From assembly GCF_015689175.1 (NCBI RefSeq), contig NZ_CP065047.1:5146001-5210000 (forward strand): DNA of 64,000 nt, in the 5' to 3' direction. Source of the stretch: Mycobacterium kubicae (lineage in GTDB: Bacteria; Actinomycetota; Actinomycetes; Mycobacteriales; Mycobacteriaceae). The notes under the pieces are model-generated. The model did no database searches and was not told the origin of the DNA. It was given only the letters and a program-made list of their open reading frames with translations. Shown piece after piece: positions 1 to 8,793 of the stretch. The position numbers and the translations under genes are program-made. Position 1 is the stretch's first letter, and each line of letters starts with the position of its first letter.

Positions 1-354
1 CCGCGGCGGGTCCATAGCGATGAAGCCTTGCGCGGTGTCGAGCAGTTCCTGCGGGATCGACTCCATCACAATGCCTTGACCAGACAGGAAATCGTCGTGT
101 CGCCGGGTCGCCTCGACAAGTAGCGGGTGGGTGACCACGGCCCAGAAGCCTTGGTCGTCCTCGTCGTCGATCATGGTGTGCTCGACGCGCGGGTGCCAGC
201 TGATGGGGGCGCGTCGGCGCAGCTCCGCGTAGGTCTTCTCACGGTCAGCGGCGGTGCCAGCCCAAAAGGCAGTCGAGGACAGGTCGGCAGAATCATACGA
301 ACGTGCTGAACGACGCTCCACCGACGACTTCGGAGCGGAAGCGCTGACAGTCAT
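1..354 (-). CDS. Cytochrome P450, N-terminal part (runs off the window)
   Basis: The minus frame is open from an ATG at 354 to the window edge (118 codons). The start is supported by GGGAGGA a few bases upstream. The product begins MTVSASAPKSSVERR and continues through FWAGTAADREKTYAELRRR, SWHPRVEHTM, GFWAVVTHP and SGQGIVMESIP to FIAMDPPR. This is the N-terminal region seen in mycobacterial P450s of the CYP124/125/142-like kind, before the B-C helices. The heme-binding Cys loop and I-helix lie outside the window, so the subfamily cannot be set. It would be a soluble monooxygenase fed by ferredoxin. It lies directly downstream of a TetR gene in the same direction, with a 12-bp inverted repeat in between. 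Confidence 0.8.
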   Translation of the reverse strand, partial: MTVSASAPKSSVERRSARSYDSADLSSTAFWAGTAADREKTYAELRRRAPISWHPRVEHTMIDDEDDQGFWAVVTHPLLVEATRRHDDFLSGQGIVMESIPQELLDTAQGFIAMDPPR

Positions 355-1060
355 GAGGGTCCTCCCGAGCTAGTGTCTCCACGCCAGTGTTTACACTTTT
401 CTCTATAAAGTCAACATCCAGACAAAAATCTGCGTTGTGTAAACGGCCTCGCGGGATCTGCGCCCAAATAGCGAAGGGCGATCCGCGAGATCGCTCACCG
501 GTCAGACTTGCATCGGCAGAAGGAAGCACGACATGGCTCACAGTGAGCCTCACCAGCGCATCGGCGACTTCATGCACGTCATCGGCATCCAGACCTGGAA
601 AGTGCTCGTTGAACCAAGTCACGAGGGCTGCCGAGGATAGCTCCAGCAGCGATGCCGAGGTCGGCAGGAGCGGCAACATACCGGTTGTCTCGGAAACCGT
701 TTTGTCTGTAGGCCGATTTGACGTCAACACCGCCTTCAAGAGCGGGCTCGCTTCCGCTTCCTCGAGGGTGTACGACACCGCGGCGGTGATACCCCCGCGG
801 ACATCTCCGGCGTGTTGTGCCGAAACTGCGTGAATGCCGTTCAAGAATCGTTCGCCTTCGGACACAACCAGCGCGTCACCCAGTCCCTGCTTATCGGTGA
901 ATTCCTTGTAGAGCGTCGGGCGGGACACGCCGACAAGCTTGGCGACTTCACTCATGCGAACCCGATGCCAGCCCTTCTCGATAGTGAGGTCACGCGCAGC
1001 CCTGAGAACTTGCTCACGCATGTGCTGGCGAAACGAGAGGCGAACGGACTCTGTGGACAT
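293..1060 (-). CDS. TetR-family regulator with a likely 3' frameshift
   Basis: Start is the ATG at 1060 (MSTESVRLSFRQHMREQVLRAA). The N-terminal helix-turn-helix is clear (SEVAKLVGVSRPTLYKEF, about residues 39-56). The ligand-binding part runs to VRLTVSHVVLPSADASLTG. After that the open frame continues to 293 with low-complexity sequence and overlaps the P450 start by about 60 bp. A different minus frame in the same place reads AISRIALRYLGADPARP and stops at 411-413, which looks like a normal TetR C-terminus and leaves a sensible gap before the P450. The simplest reading is one small indel near 490-510. It probably regulates the P450 and/or the monooxygenase upstream. DNA binding may survive because the HTH is intact. 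Confidence 0.75.
   Translation of the reverse strand: MSTESVRLSFRQHMREQVLRAARDLTIEKGWHRVRMSEVAKLVGVSRPTLYKEFTDKQGLGDALVVSEGERFLNGIHAVSAQHAGDVRGGITAAVSYTLEEAEASPLLKAVLTSNRPTDKTVSETTGMLPLLPTSASLLELSSAALVTWFNEHFPGLDADDVHEVADALVRLTVSHVVLPSADASLTGERSRGSPFAIWAQIPRGRLHNADFCLDVDFIEKSVNTGVETLAREDPHDCQRFRSEVVGGASFSTFV
386..397. promoter_or_regulatory. Inverted repeat upstream of the P450, possible TetR operator
   Basis: AGTGT-TT-ACACT is a perfect inverted repeat (5-bp arms, 2-bp centre) 32 bp before the P450 ATG and just after the TetR reading frame. The position suits an operator, but the arms are short, so the role is inferred only. Confidence 0.35.
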
Positions 1061-1468
1061 GGTGAGCAGGATATGCGTCTTGCACAAGTGTTCCGTCCGG
1101 GCGGTGGAGGACCACACCTGCTTGCTGTCGAAGATGACCAATCGCCGGTCCCTGCATGATTTCGTTGATGCGGTTCTAACGCCGGCTCGGAGCGTTCGAT
1201 GGCTTAGTCGGCAAACGCCGGCGTGATAACGGTGGGCGTAAGCGTTGCCAGGACAGTGGCCACGCTTGGTCGTCACCACCAAAGACCACGCGAAGTCGTT
1301 CCCCATTCCATGGGCGTCGTAGCGTCCTCGCTCCGAATTCTGCCGCCGCCTGATCCGAGACGCTTGCGCTCGCGTTAGGGCCCCAAACCATCTTCACCGA
1401 TGACGTGCATGGCACCAAGCGCGACAGGATCCGCGCGAAAAGACCTTGATTGGCTTTCGATGCGCGTC
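1061..1468. other. 408-bp gap, no gene seen
   Basis: This lies between the monooxygenase stop (1469) and the TetR start (1060), both on the minus strand. Open frames here are short and lack family features. No convincing hairpin or operator was seen. It presumably holds the TetR promoter. Confidence 0.5.
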
Positions 1469-2926
1469 TCATCGGAGTTCGAAATCTGCGATCTCAGGTG
1501 CACGCAATAGTTCTCGGTGCCGCTCGGGTGTCCACGGAAACAATTCGGGAAGCCCATCTTTGCCTAGGTACCAACTGTTGCAACCGGTAACCCAAATTGT
1601 TTGTGGCATCGCTGCTTTCATGCTGTCGTTGTAGCCCTTGGTGGCCAACTTGGTGGGCGCGGCGGCGACGATGCGGCCCTCACGGATCCGGTTAATCCAC
1701 CACAGCACATAATCAGCCTGGTCCTCGGCGACCGGTATCAGTGACTGGTTGCCGATCGGCGAATGCGGACCCATCAGCATGAACAAGTTTGGGAATCCGG
1801 GCACCGCGACCGACCGATACGCCGTGGGGCCATCGGCCCATGCCTCGTCGAGGGTGAGCCCACGCTCCCCGACCACTGTCAGCGGGCGCACGTAGGCCCG
1901 GGCGTCAAACCCGGTGGCATAGACCAGCAGGTCGAGTTCGTGCAAGGTACCGTCGGCCGTGATGACGCCGCGAGGCTCGATGTGGTCGATCGTCTCGTTG
2001 ATCACCTCCACACCCGGTTGTTGGACCGAACGGTAGAAATGTCCCGCCATAATCTGGCGCTTGCACATCGGCTGATCTTTCGGGGTGAGTTTCGCGCGCA
2101 ACTGCGGGTCGCGCACCGAGAGTCGCAGGTTCCATCGACATAGCGTCTGAACCAAGCGGCGCTGAAATCCCGGACGGATCGGCGCGCGGCCGAAGATGCG
2201 CCTGACCACCAATCCCCAGAACCAATAGCCCAGGCCGTTCAACCTCGGCCACCGCGTCAACGCGGCCTGGATCAGCGGTGAGTAGTGCGGATTGGGCATC
2301 GGAAAGACCCACTGCGCAGTGCGTTGGAAGACGGTGAGCCGACTGACCTTGCCCCCGAGTTCGGCAATGATCTGTATGCCTGTCGAGCCCGTCCCGATCA
2401 GTCCGACCCGCTTGTCCCGCAAGGTGACGGAGTGATCCCATTCCGCGGAGTGGAACACCGGCCCGGCAAAACTCTCCTGGCCGGGAATGTCCGGATAGCG
2501 CGGCACCCGGAGCACGCCGGTCGCGGTGACAAGGACGTCGAATGTCTCTTCGCTGTCGTCGGTCGTGATCCGCCACCGCTCGTCGTCGTATCGGGCGGAT
2601 ATGACCTCGGCGCCGAACTTGATGTGCGGGCGGATGGCCCGTTCGTCGGCCACCTGCTGGAAATAGGCCTGGATCTCCGGCCCCGGCGGCAGCAGGTGCG
2701 ACCAGTTCGGGTTGGGCCGAAACGAGTAGGAGTAATACCGCGATGGGATATCGCAGGTTAGCCCCGGGTAGGTGTTGTCTCGCCATGTGCCGCCGACATC
2801 CTCGGCCTGTTCGAAAATGGTGTACGAGTCAATGCCGGCGTCCTGCAGCTTGATCGCCATGCACAGTCCCGACATGCCCGCACCGATGATTGCGACTTTG
2901 ACTGACCGTTGTTCCGTCATGTTCAT
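1469..2926 (-). CDS. Flavin-containing / Baeyer-Villiger monooxygenase (EthA-like)
   Basis: This is a 485-residue two-dinucleotide-binding-domain oxidase. It has an FAD-binding GAGMSG (about 15-20), a YPGLTCDIPS segment, the Baeyer-Villiger fingerprint FAGPVFHSAEWD (about 153-164, FxGxxxHxxxWD form) and a second NADPH-binding GTGSTG (about 178-183). The family oxidises ketones to esters or N/S heteroatoms using NADPH and O2. Neighbouring lipid-degradation genes suggest a ring or chain ketone as substrate, but this is inference. Start: GTG at 2929, ATG at 2926 and ATG at 2920 are all in frame; 2926 is chosen without a decisive ribosome site. An inverted-repeat motif lies about 215 bp upstream. 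Confidence 0.88.
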   Translation of the reverse strand: MNMTEQRSVKVAIIGAGMSGLCMAIKLQDAGIDSYTIFEQAEDVGGTWRDNTYPGLTCDIPSRYYSYSFRPNPNWSHLLPPGPEIQAYFQQVADERAIRPHIKFGAEVISARYDDERWRITTDDSEETFDVLVTATGVLRVPRYPDIPGQESFAGPVFHSAEWDHSVTLRDKRVGLIGTGSTGIQIIAELGGKVSRLTVFQRTAQWVFPMPNPHYSPLIQAALTRWPRLNGLGYWFWGLVVRRIFGRAPIRPGFQRRLVQTLCRWNLRLSVRDPQLRAKLTPKDQPMCKRQIMAGHFYRSVQQPGVEVINETIDHIEPRGVITADGTLHELDLLVYATGFDARAYVRPLTVVGERGLTLDEAWADGPTAYRSVAVPGFPNLFMLMGPHSPIGNQSLIPVAEDQADYVLWWINRIREGRIVAAAPTKLATKGYNDSMKAAMPQTIWVTGCNSWYLGKDGLPELFPWTPERHRELLRAPEIADFELR

Positions 2927-3264
2927 CACTCATTCTTGAAGTGCTACTTGTACTCGGCACTGCCGATCACGCCGATACCGGCGCCGCTACGCACTAAGGC
3001 ATTGATGCGCGCTTCCGCTCGTTGTCGGCACACGACCAGCCGTCCTACCCGCGCACGCCGGTGCGGCGACCCTTGTTCCGTGCACCAAGCGTTCCCTCCT
3101 GCTGCCCCAGTTGCGGACCGCTACACGTGTGGAGCCACCAACAGTGTTAACCGTCGTTAGCGTACCCCTCGAAAATGGCTCCGGTGGGTCAAAAGCCGCG
3201 CTGCGTGGACGTTCGGCACCCAGATGCCAAGCTGAATGCAGCGGCCGGCCCAAGGCGGAAATTG
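2927..3264. other. Upstream region of the monooxygenase, no gene seen
   Basis: This 338-bp gap contains one copy of the 21-bp inverted-repeat motif (3143-3163) shared with two other promoters in the window. No supported coding sequence. Confidence 0.5.
3143..3163. promoter_or_regulatory. TetR-type operator motif, copy 1
   Basis: Read on the minus strand it is ACGCTAAC-GACG-GTTAACACT. It matches the pattern ACGYTAWC-N4-GTTAACAYT also found at 6040-6060 and 15506-15526. It lies upstream of the monooxygenase gene. Confidence 0.5.
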
Positions 3265-4323
3265 TTACGTCAGAGCCGCTCCGGCGGCGAAGAGCGATTC
3301 CGTGAGCCGCTTTTCGGCGTCAGGCACACGCTCGGCTGCGGCCGCAGTGGCGGCGGCGCGAGCCCGCAGTGGGGTGCCTGGGTTGTAAGCCATCCGGGCT
3401 ACTTCGGTCCAGGCGGTCGACACCTCCCGAGCAGCCCTCGACGCCTCCAGGGCGGCTTCGGAATGCAGCAAGTTGGCGATGCTTCGACAGCCGTCGGCCT
3501 GCAGGGCCCTGAACAACCCCCCTCCCGTCCCCGCCTTCTCAATGAACGCCCACAGCGCAAACAGGGCGCTTTCGAGGTTGTGATCGTCCAGGGCGTCAGG
3601 CCACGCCGCCACGTCGACGGCGAAATGCTCGACACCATCGAGTCCATCCTTCTGTGCCTCAGGGTCGCGAGTGACTGTAAGACCCCGGCTGTCGGTGATT
3701 GCCGCCATCGCCTGCGCGCTTCGGATAAGGGCGGGACCGGCGATCGCCGCCAAGTCCGGCGCCGTAGTCGGCCAGTCGACGATGTAGGCGGTGTGACGGG
3801 TCGGCACGGGAAAGCCGGTCGAAGACCGTGCCCGACGGAGATCCTCGTAGGGGACCAGTTGGACCGAATCTCGGTCGTTGTCAACGACCAAGGCCACGCC
3901 TCGGTCGTCGTCGTAGCCGGTGATGACAATGTCGTGGCGGCTCATGCTCAACCGTGCGCGCAGATAGGGCAGATGAGCAATGTCGGCCCAAACCATCACG
4001 GGGGTGCGGCGGTCGAGTTGATCGGTCACCCACTTCCACCCGAGGTCGCCGTCATCGGTGGCGCGAATCTCGAACTGTGCACCGACATTAGTGAGGTATT
4101 GCTCTTCGAGATCGGGGCCCCTGCCAACGAGGTACACCGGCGGAAATAACTCGTCGGAACGGGCATAGGAAAAATCCAGCGTGCCGCTCAGCGCGAAAAC
4201 CAGTCCTTCGCGGGGGGCGTGCACACCCCAACGGAGTCCGGCCCACTCGGTCAGATCGCGGAGGGCACCGGACCCGCAGTGGCCGCCGAGCTCGTGTCTG
4301 TAAGGCACCTCTACGCGCGCCAT
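3265..4323 (-). CDS. BtrH_N-domain protein (DUF4872-like C-terminus)
   Basis: This is a 352-residue protein starting MARVEVPYRHELGGHCGSGALRDL. The PYRHELGGHCGSGAL segment near the N-terminus matches the BtrH N-terminal domain, a papain-like fold with a conserved Cys; members such as butirosin BtrH move acyl groups from a carrier. The middle part (TPVMVWADIAHLPY, HDIVITGYDDD) also fits, with a possible catalytic His in MSRHDIVITGY. The C-terminal half is helical and Ala-rich. It lies 92 bp downstream of an acyl-CoA synthetase on the same strand, so an acyl-transfer or peptidase-like role on an activated acid is plausible. The exact reaction is unknown. Confidence 0.7.
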   Translation of the reverse strand: MARVEVPYRHELGGHCGSGALRDLTEWAGLRWGVHAPREGLVFALSGTLDFSYARSDELFPPVYLVGRGPDLEEQYLTNVGAQFEIRATDDGDLGWKWVTDQLDRRTPVMVWADIAHLPYLRARLSMSRHDIVITGYDDDRGVALVVDNDRDSVQLVPYEDLRRARSSTGFPVPTRHTAYIVDWPTTAPDLAAIAGPALIRSAQAMAAITDSRGLTVTRDPEAQKDGLDGVEHFAVDVAAWPDALDDHNLESALFALWAFIEKAGTGGGLFRALQADGCRSIANLLHSEAALEASRAAREVSTAWTEVARMAYNPGTPLRARAAATAAAAERVPDAEKRLTESLFAAGAALT

Positions 4324-4415
4324 GACGATCCCGTCCTGACGGCCTGCCCAGGGCGTCTAGGGAAATCCTTTGGAGGCAGCCGCGTCGATGGCCGCGGGGC
4401 GCGCTGCAAGGGCAC

Positions 4416-5969
4416 CTATCGACCCCGGCTAGTGCTTGTGCACTCTTGCCGGAACTGTTTTCGCAGTTCGCGTTTGAGCACCTTGCCAGCACCTGAGAGA
4501 GGGAGCGCATCAACGAACGAGGCTGTACGGGGCGCCTTGTATCCCGCGATCTGAGTCTTACAGAAGTCTCTGAGCTCTTCGGCTGTCACCGAGGAGTTTT
4601 CGGTCAAGACGACGACCGCATGAACGCGCTCGCCCCAATTTTCATCGGCAACTCCGATGACCGCGCACGCCGCCACCTCCGGGTGCCTGGACAGAACATT
4701 CTCGACTTCCGTCGAGTAGACATTCTCGCCACCCGAGATAATCATGTCTTTGATGCGGTCGACGACGAACACATAACCCCGCTCGTCCATGTAACCGGCG
4801 TCACCGGTGTGCATCCACCCATTGCGCAGCGCGGCCGCTGTCTCGTCTGGTTTATTCCAGTAGCCCAACATCACGTTGCCGCCACGCACGACGATTTCGC
4901 CGGTATTGCCCGGCGGCACTTCCTTATCGTCAGCATCGACGATTTTGACCTCGGCGCAGGGCGCGGCGCGGCCGGCTGAACGCAATAGGTCCGGATGCTC
5001 GTGGTCCTCAGGACGCAGGACTGTGGCTAGGGGGGACAGTTCTGTCATGCCATAACCCTGCATGAATCGCGCCGACCGCACGGTCTTCATCGCGCGCGAC
5101 AGGACCGCCTCGGAAATCGGCGATGCCCCGTACATCACGTTTCTGAGGCTGGAGAGGTCGTAATCCCTGACGGCGGGATGGTCGACGACCATCTGCAGCA
5201 TGGTCGGCACTAAAAGGACGTCGGTGACCTGGTGGCGTTCGATGGTCTGGAGAATGGCACTGGGCTCGAAAGTCGAGAGCATCACATGTGTGCCACCCAG
5301 GGTGGTTTGCCCCGCCCAGGCGGCCAAGTCCGCGAGATGGAACAACGGCGCAACATGAAGCAGTCGAGCCTCCGAACTCAGAAAGCTTCCCACGCTGAGC
5401 ATTCCCAGCACGGAGGTCATCAGGTTCGCGTGGCTAAGCATGACGCCCTTGGGTAGACCCGTGGTGCCACCGGTGTAGAACACACCGGCCAGTTGATCGC
5501 CGCTGCGCCGCACGTCATCACCGACTTCGCCGCCGGCTATGAGTTCCTCATAGCAGAACATTCCCTCCGGGGTCGGGGCGTTTCCGCAATGAACGACTGC
5601 GCGCAGGTCAGGATATGACGCGCGAAGTGCGGGGACTGCTGGACTGAAGGCGTCATCGACAAATAAGACATCGGTTTGGGAGTCGCGCAGGGCGTAGGCA
5701 ATCTCCGGAGGGCTCCAGCGGATATTGATCGGGTTTAATACCGCGTCCGCCCACGGCACCGCCAGCAGGTACTCATGGTAACGGTCGGAGTTGAGCGCCA
5801 GCATGCCGACGCGATCCCCGCGGTTAACGCCAATCGTCCGTAATGCGCTCGCCAACTTCGCGATTCGTTGTGCGGACTGCGCATAGGTCCGTGTTCGATC
5901 CGCGTCGATGGTGGCGAGGCGGTCCGGGTGTTGTTGCAGTGCTCTGTGCAAGCCCTGCGTGAGGTACAT
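4416..5969 (-). CDS. Long-chain acyl-CoA synthetase / AMP ligase (FadD-type)
   Basis: This ANL-superfamily enzyme (517 residues) activates carboxylic acids to acyl-CoA through an acyl-adenylate. Visible motifs are the P-loop YTGGTTGLPKG (about 165-175), the adenine-binding QGYGMTELSP, the hinge region GWMHTGDAGYMDERGYVFVVDRIKD and the C-terminal catalytic lysine segment PLSGAGKVLKRELRK. The open frame extends 69 codons upstream, but ATG 5969 is chosen because AGGAGGAG lies 5 bases before it and MYLTQGLHRALQQHPDR is a normal FadD start. A 21-bp operator-like repeat sits 71 bp upstream. It is divergent from the enoyl-CoA hydratase at 6393, with which it probably shares a promoter region. Confidence 0.9.
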   Translation of the reverse strand: MYLTQGLHRALQQHPDRLATIDADRTRTYAQSAQRIAKLASALRTIGVNRGDRVGMLALNSDRYHEYLLAVPWADAVLNPINIRWSPPEIAYALRDSQTDVLFVDDAFSPAVPALRASYPDLRAVVHCGNAPTPEGMFCYEELIAGGEVGDDVRRSGDQLAGVFYTGGTTGLPKGVMLSHANLMTSVLGMLSVGSFLSSEARLLHVAPLFHLADLAAWAGQTTLGGTHVMLSTFEPSAILQTIERHQVTDVLLVPTMLQMVVDHPAVRDYDLSSLRNVMYGASPISEAVLSRAMKTVRSARFMQGYGMTELSPLATVLRPEDHEHPDLLRSAGRAAPCAEVKIVDADDKEVPPGNTGEIVVRGGNVMLGYWNKPDETAAALRNGWMHTGDAGYMDERGYVFVVDRIKDMIISGGENVYSTEVENVLSRHPEVAACAVIGVADENWGERVHAVVVLTENSSVTAEELRDFCKTQIAGYKAPRTASFVDALPLSGAGKVLKRELRKQFRQECTSTSRGR

Positions 5970-6039
5970 CACGTCTCCTCCTGAACTCTCAACCGGTGCG
6001 GGCCCGGCAATGACACATCCAGTGGCCCCGAGCGCCCTC

Positions 6040-6060
6040 ACGTTATCAGTGGTTAACATT
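6040..6060. promoter_or_regulatory. TetR-type operator motif, copy 2
   Basis: ACGTTATC-AGTG-GTTAACATT lies in the divergent gap between the acyl-CoA synthetase (minus, start 5969) and the enoyl-CoA hydratase (plus, start about 6393). It is nearly identical to 15506-15526 outside the 4-bp centre. Confidence 0.55.
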
Positions 6061-6392
6061 ACTGGGGCGCCGATGGATAGCACAATCGTCCTTTGAACTC
6101 GACAACTGAGAGCCCACCCAGTCACCCGCCTGCATCGAATCGTCGTCACGTCCCACAATCGTGAATGCTTAGTCACATATGCTGCGACTTGTGGCGGGAA
6201 CGGTGTTACCAGTCCCCACTTCCAAGTCGACTACTCCAATTAGGTGGCGTTGGAGGCGATAAAATCGAAGACCCCGTCGCAGCCCAGACCTGCACGCCCC
6301 GCAGAAGGTGTCGCTGGGACGTCCAAGTGGTCGCCGATGGGACGCCGGCATTGTCGATGGAGACAGTGCCCAGAACACGCGGAAGGACTACC

Positions 6393-7157
6393 TTGGATGA
6401 TCCGGTGATTTATGACGTCGTCGATGGGGTGGCCTGGCTGACTATCAACCGGCCCCACTCTCGCAATGCGCTCAGTGTCGCCGTGCGCCAAGGATTATGG
6501 GATGGCGCACGTCGGTTCAATGAGGACGCTGACGCGCGCGTACTCGTTTTGACCGGCGCGGGTGAAAAGGCATTCTGCGCCGGCGGCGACCTTAAAGAGA
6601 TGGCGCACCAGGCGCTGGCGGTTCCGCCACTGGACTTCGCCCCGCAGTTCGGCCGCAACATCGACATCGCTAAACCGACCATCGCGGCGGTCAACGGTGT
6701 TGCATTCGCCGGCGGGTTCCTGCTCGCACAGCAGTGTGACCTGATCGTCGCCGCCGAGCATGCCCTGTTCGCGATCACCGAAGTCAAAGTCGGCCGTGGA
6801 GCTCCCTGGGCCGCTCCTCTTTCGTGGCTCGTTCCACCGAGAATCGCTCTGCAGATGATGCTCACCGGCGAACCGATCAGCGCGGCCCGGGCGTTCGAAG
6901 TGGGTCTTGTTAACGAGGTGGTGCCCGCCGCTCGGCTTAGGGATCGAGCCCAGAAGCTGGGCGCTCTAATCGCTGGAAATGCTCCGCTGTCGGTGCTGGC
7001 CGCTAAACAGACTGCGTATCTATCGGCGCGACATCGCCTTGAGGAGGCATACACGCTGGCTGAGAAGATCTGGGAACCCGTGTACCACTCCGCGGACGCG
7101 CAGGAGGGCCCACGCGCATTCCGGGAGAAACGGGCACCTGTATGGCGGGGACGCTGA
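6393..7157 (+). CDS. Enoyl-CoA hydratase/isomerase (crotonase family)
   Basis: This is a 254-residue crotonase-fold protein. It shows VAWLTINRPHSRNALS near the N-terminus, the oxyanion-hole/CoA loop AFCAGGDLKEM and the second oxyanion segment AVNGVAFAGGFLLAQQCDLIVAAE. The usual catalytic Glu region reads FAITEVKVGRGAPWAAPLSW. It would hydrate or isomerise an enoyl-CoA in beta-oxidation. Start: a TTG at 6393 preceded by GGAAGGA gives LDDPVIYDVVDG, the usual beginning of such proteins; an in-frame ATG at 6357 without a ribosome site is the alternative. It is divergent from the synthetase at 5969. Confidence 0.88.
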   Translation: MDDPVIYDVVDGVAWLTINRPHSRNALSVAVRQGLWDGARRFNEDADARVLVLTGAGEKAFCAGGDLKEMAHQALAVPPLDFAPQFGRNIDIAKPTIAAVNGVAFAGGFLLAQQCDLIVAAEHALFAITEVKVGRGAPWAAPLSWLVPPRIALQMMLTGEPISAARAFEVGLVNEVVPAARLRDRAQKLGALIAGNAPLSVLAAKQTAYLSARHRLEEAYTLAEKIWEPVYHSADAQEGPRAFREKRAPVWRGR

Positions 7158-7371
7158 ACACGCCGGATGTCTGCGAATGCTCGTGCCAAGGACCGCGCGG
7201 CGAGACCGCCGGCTGACTGGCGCGGCGTGCGGGCCCGCCAAGCAAGCCGATTGGCGGCGTGCTTAATCGTGGCCAGGGAGCCATCGACACGAAGCAAATC
7301 ATTGACAGCCTCTGCTCAGCGAAATCACCCTCCCGAGGACACGCCGAGGCGAGGACACTCCGAGGTTGCGC

Positions 7372-8025
7372 CTACCGTCGACCTCGGCGCTGCGGCAACG
7401 CGTGGCTTGCCCGATCCTCACTGTGCGACTCGCACGGTGGAACGCCGAGAACAGCGTGCCCCATCCGCGCGAGCAGCACCGAGACGCGCTCGGGAGGCAT
7501 CCCCGTATCGCGATATTGCAACGTCGATTGGATGGCACCGATCGCGCCGTGAACAACGGCGCGCAATTCCGTCTCGTCCAACTCCGGCCTTAACTCGCCC
7601 AAAACGTGCACCCACTCTTCAACGTAGAGGCGCTGTTTGCGGCGCAGGCGACTACGTCGATGGTCAGGCAGATTATGGACTTCTCGGTAGTAAACAATGG
7701 CGAGTTCGCGCTTCTCCATCACCAGGGCAACGTGGTCGGCTACTAAGGCAGTCAGCGCCTCGCGATCATCTCGGCTTTGTTCAACGATCGCCGACGCCCG
7801 TCGCAGCAGCGTGTCAATCACTTGTTCGAACAGTGCCGCCAGCAAGCCCGCCTTGCTGTCAAAGTGCCGGTAGATCGCTGGACCGACGACCCCTGCCGAG
7901 ATGCCGATATCGGCCATAGAAACAGCGTGATAGCCACGGTCCGCGATGAGTTCGGCGGCGGCCGCCAGAATCCGCTCGCGACGCTCGCCTCCTCGCGTGC
8001 GGCCGACGGTGACTGTGTCGGTCAC
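7372..8025 (-). CDS. TetR-family transcriptional regulator
   Basis: This 217-residue regulator starts with a GTG at 8025 (TDTVTVGRTRGGERRERIL), preceded by AAAGGA. The HTH is VSMADIGISAGVVGPAIYRHF (helices 2-3). The C-terminal part (ALFEQVIDTLLRR, IVYYREVHNLPDHRRSRLRRKQRLYVEEW) matches mycobacterial TetRs that control acyl-CoA metabolism. It is convergent with the hydratase and divergent from the acyl-CoA dehydrogenase at 8794. A GTTAACACT half-site at 8105-8113, the same half as in the three 21-bp motifs, lies about 80 bp upstream. It is therefore a candidate for the regulator of that set; this is inferred. Confidence 0.85.
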   Translation of the reverse strand: MTDTVTVGRTRGGERRERILAAAAELIADRGYHAVSMADIGISAGVVGPAIYRHFDSKAGLLAALFEQVIDTLLRRASAIVEQSRDDREALTALVADHVALVMEKRELAIVYYREVHNLPDHRRSRLRRKQRLYVEEWVHVLGELRPELDETELRAVVHGAIGAIQSTLQYRDTGMPPERVSVLLARMGHAVLGVPPCESHSEDRASHALPQRRGRR

Positions 8026-8793
8026 GGTCGACCATCCTTTCGCAGTCGAAGCAGCAATACCTCTTCCGTTCGAAACGCCCACACGTTCCGGGTGATCTAC
8101 GAACGTTAACACTTCTTCACGATGCCCACTCCCCACGCACAACTGCCGCGCCATCCAACGTCCATACTGGGAGAGGCCCCGGGGTACCTCCAAGCGCGGC
8201 GCGGCTGCAACCACCAAGACAATCAACCCGGATAGATTGCAGTGATCGGCGGACGAGACCTCCTTCATTCGCATGAGTCGTAGATCTGGTGCACCGGAGC
8301 GCGACATCTACGCGATGGGTGTTGCAAATCCTTGGGCCTCGCACGTAACGTTAGCCACCAGTAACTGAGGCTGTTGAGCTTCGACGGTTTCTGGACTAAT
8401 CGGGGCACGCGAAGCACTCCTTGAGGTGGCCACTTGCACGCGACGCCCGAGCCTTGCATTGACTTAAGTCGCGGTCGCGAGTGGGTAGGAAGGGATCGGT
8501 TTGAGAGATTCAGTGCCGATCCTCGCGCGAGGAGCCTGGCTGACCGATGCCGCCTATGCGCTTGATCGTGTTGGTGGGCGGCGCAGTCATGCTCCAGGAC
8601 AATGCTTTCGGCGCGTGCGCTGGGAGGCGAAGACAAAGTTTCGCTCCGATTGTTTCGGAATTCAGCACACGGGCCGCTCGCCCCGTTGGGCGAATGCTTT
8701 CCGAATCGTCCGACTGCACAATCGAATTGAGACACCTTGCACCTGCGTGCAACCGCTGTTCGGTTGCCGACGCAATTCGATCCGGGAGCCATC
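8026..8793. other. 768-bp divergent promoter region, no gene seen
   Basis: This separates the TetR start (8025) from the acyl-CoA dehydrogenase start (8794). It contains a GTTAACACT half-site (8105-8113) and a weaker ACGTTAGC-CACC-AGTAACTG sequence around 8346-8365 resembling the shared operator. No open frame here has family features. Confidence 0.45.

Noticed and set aside
3175..4149. Plus-strand open frame of 324 codons over the BtrH_N gene
   Set aside because: Arg/Gly/Val-rich shadow of the minus-strand gene; no domain and no ribosome site.
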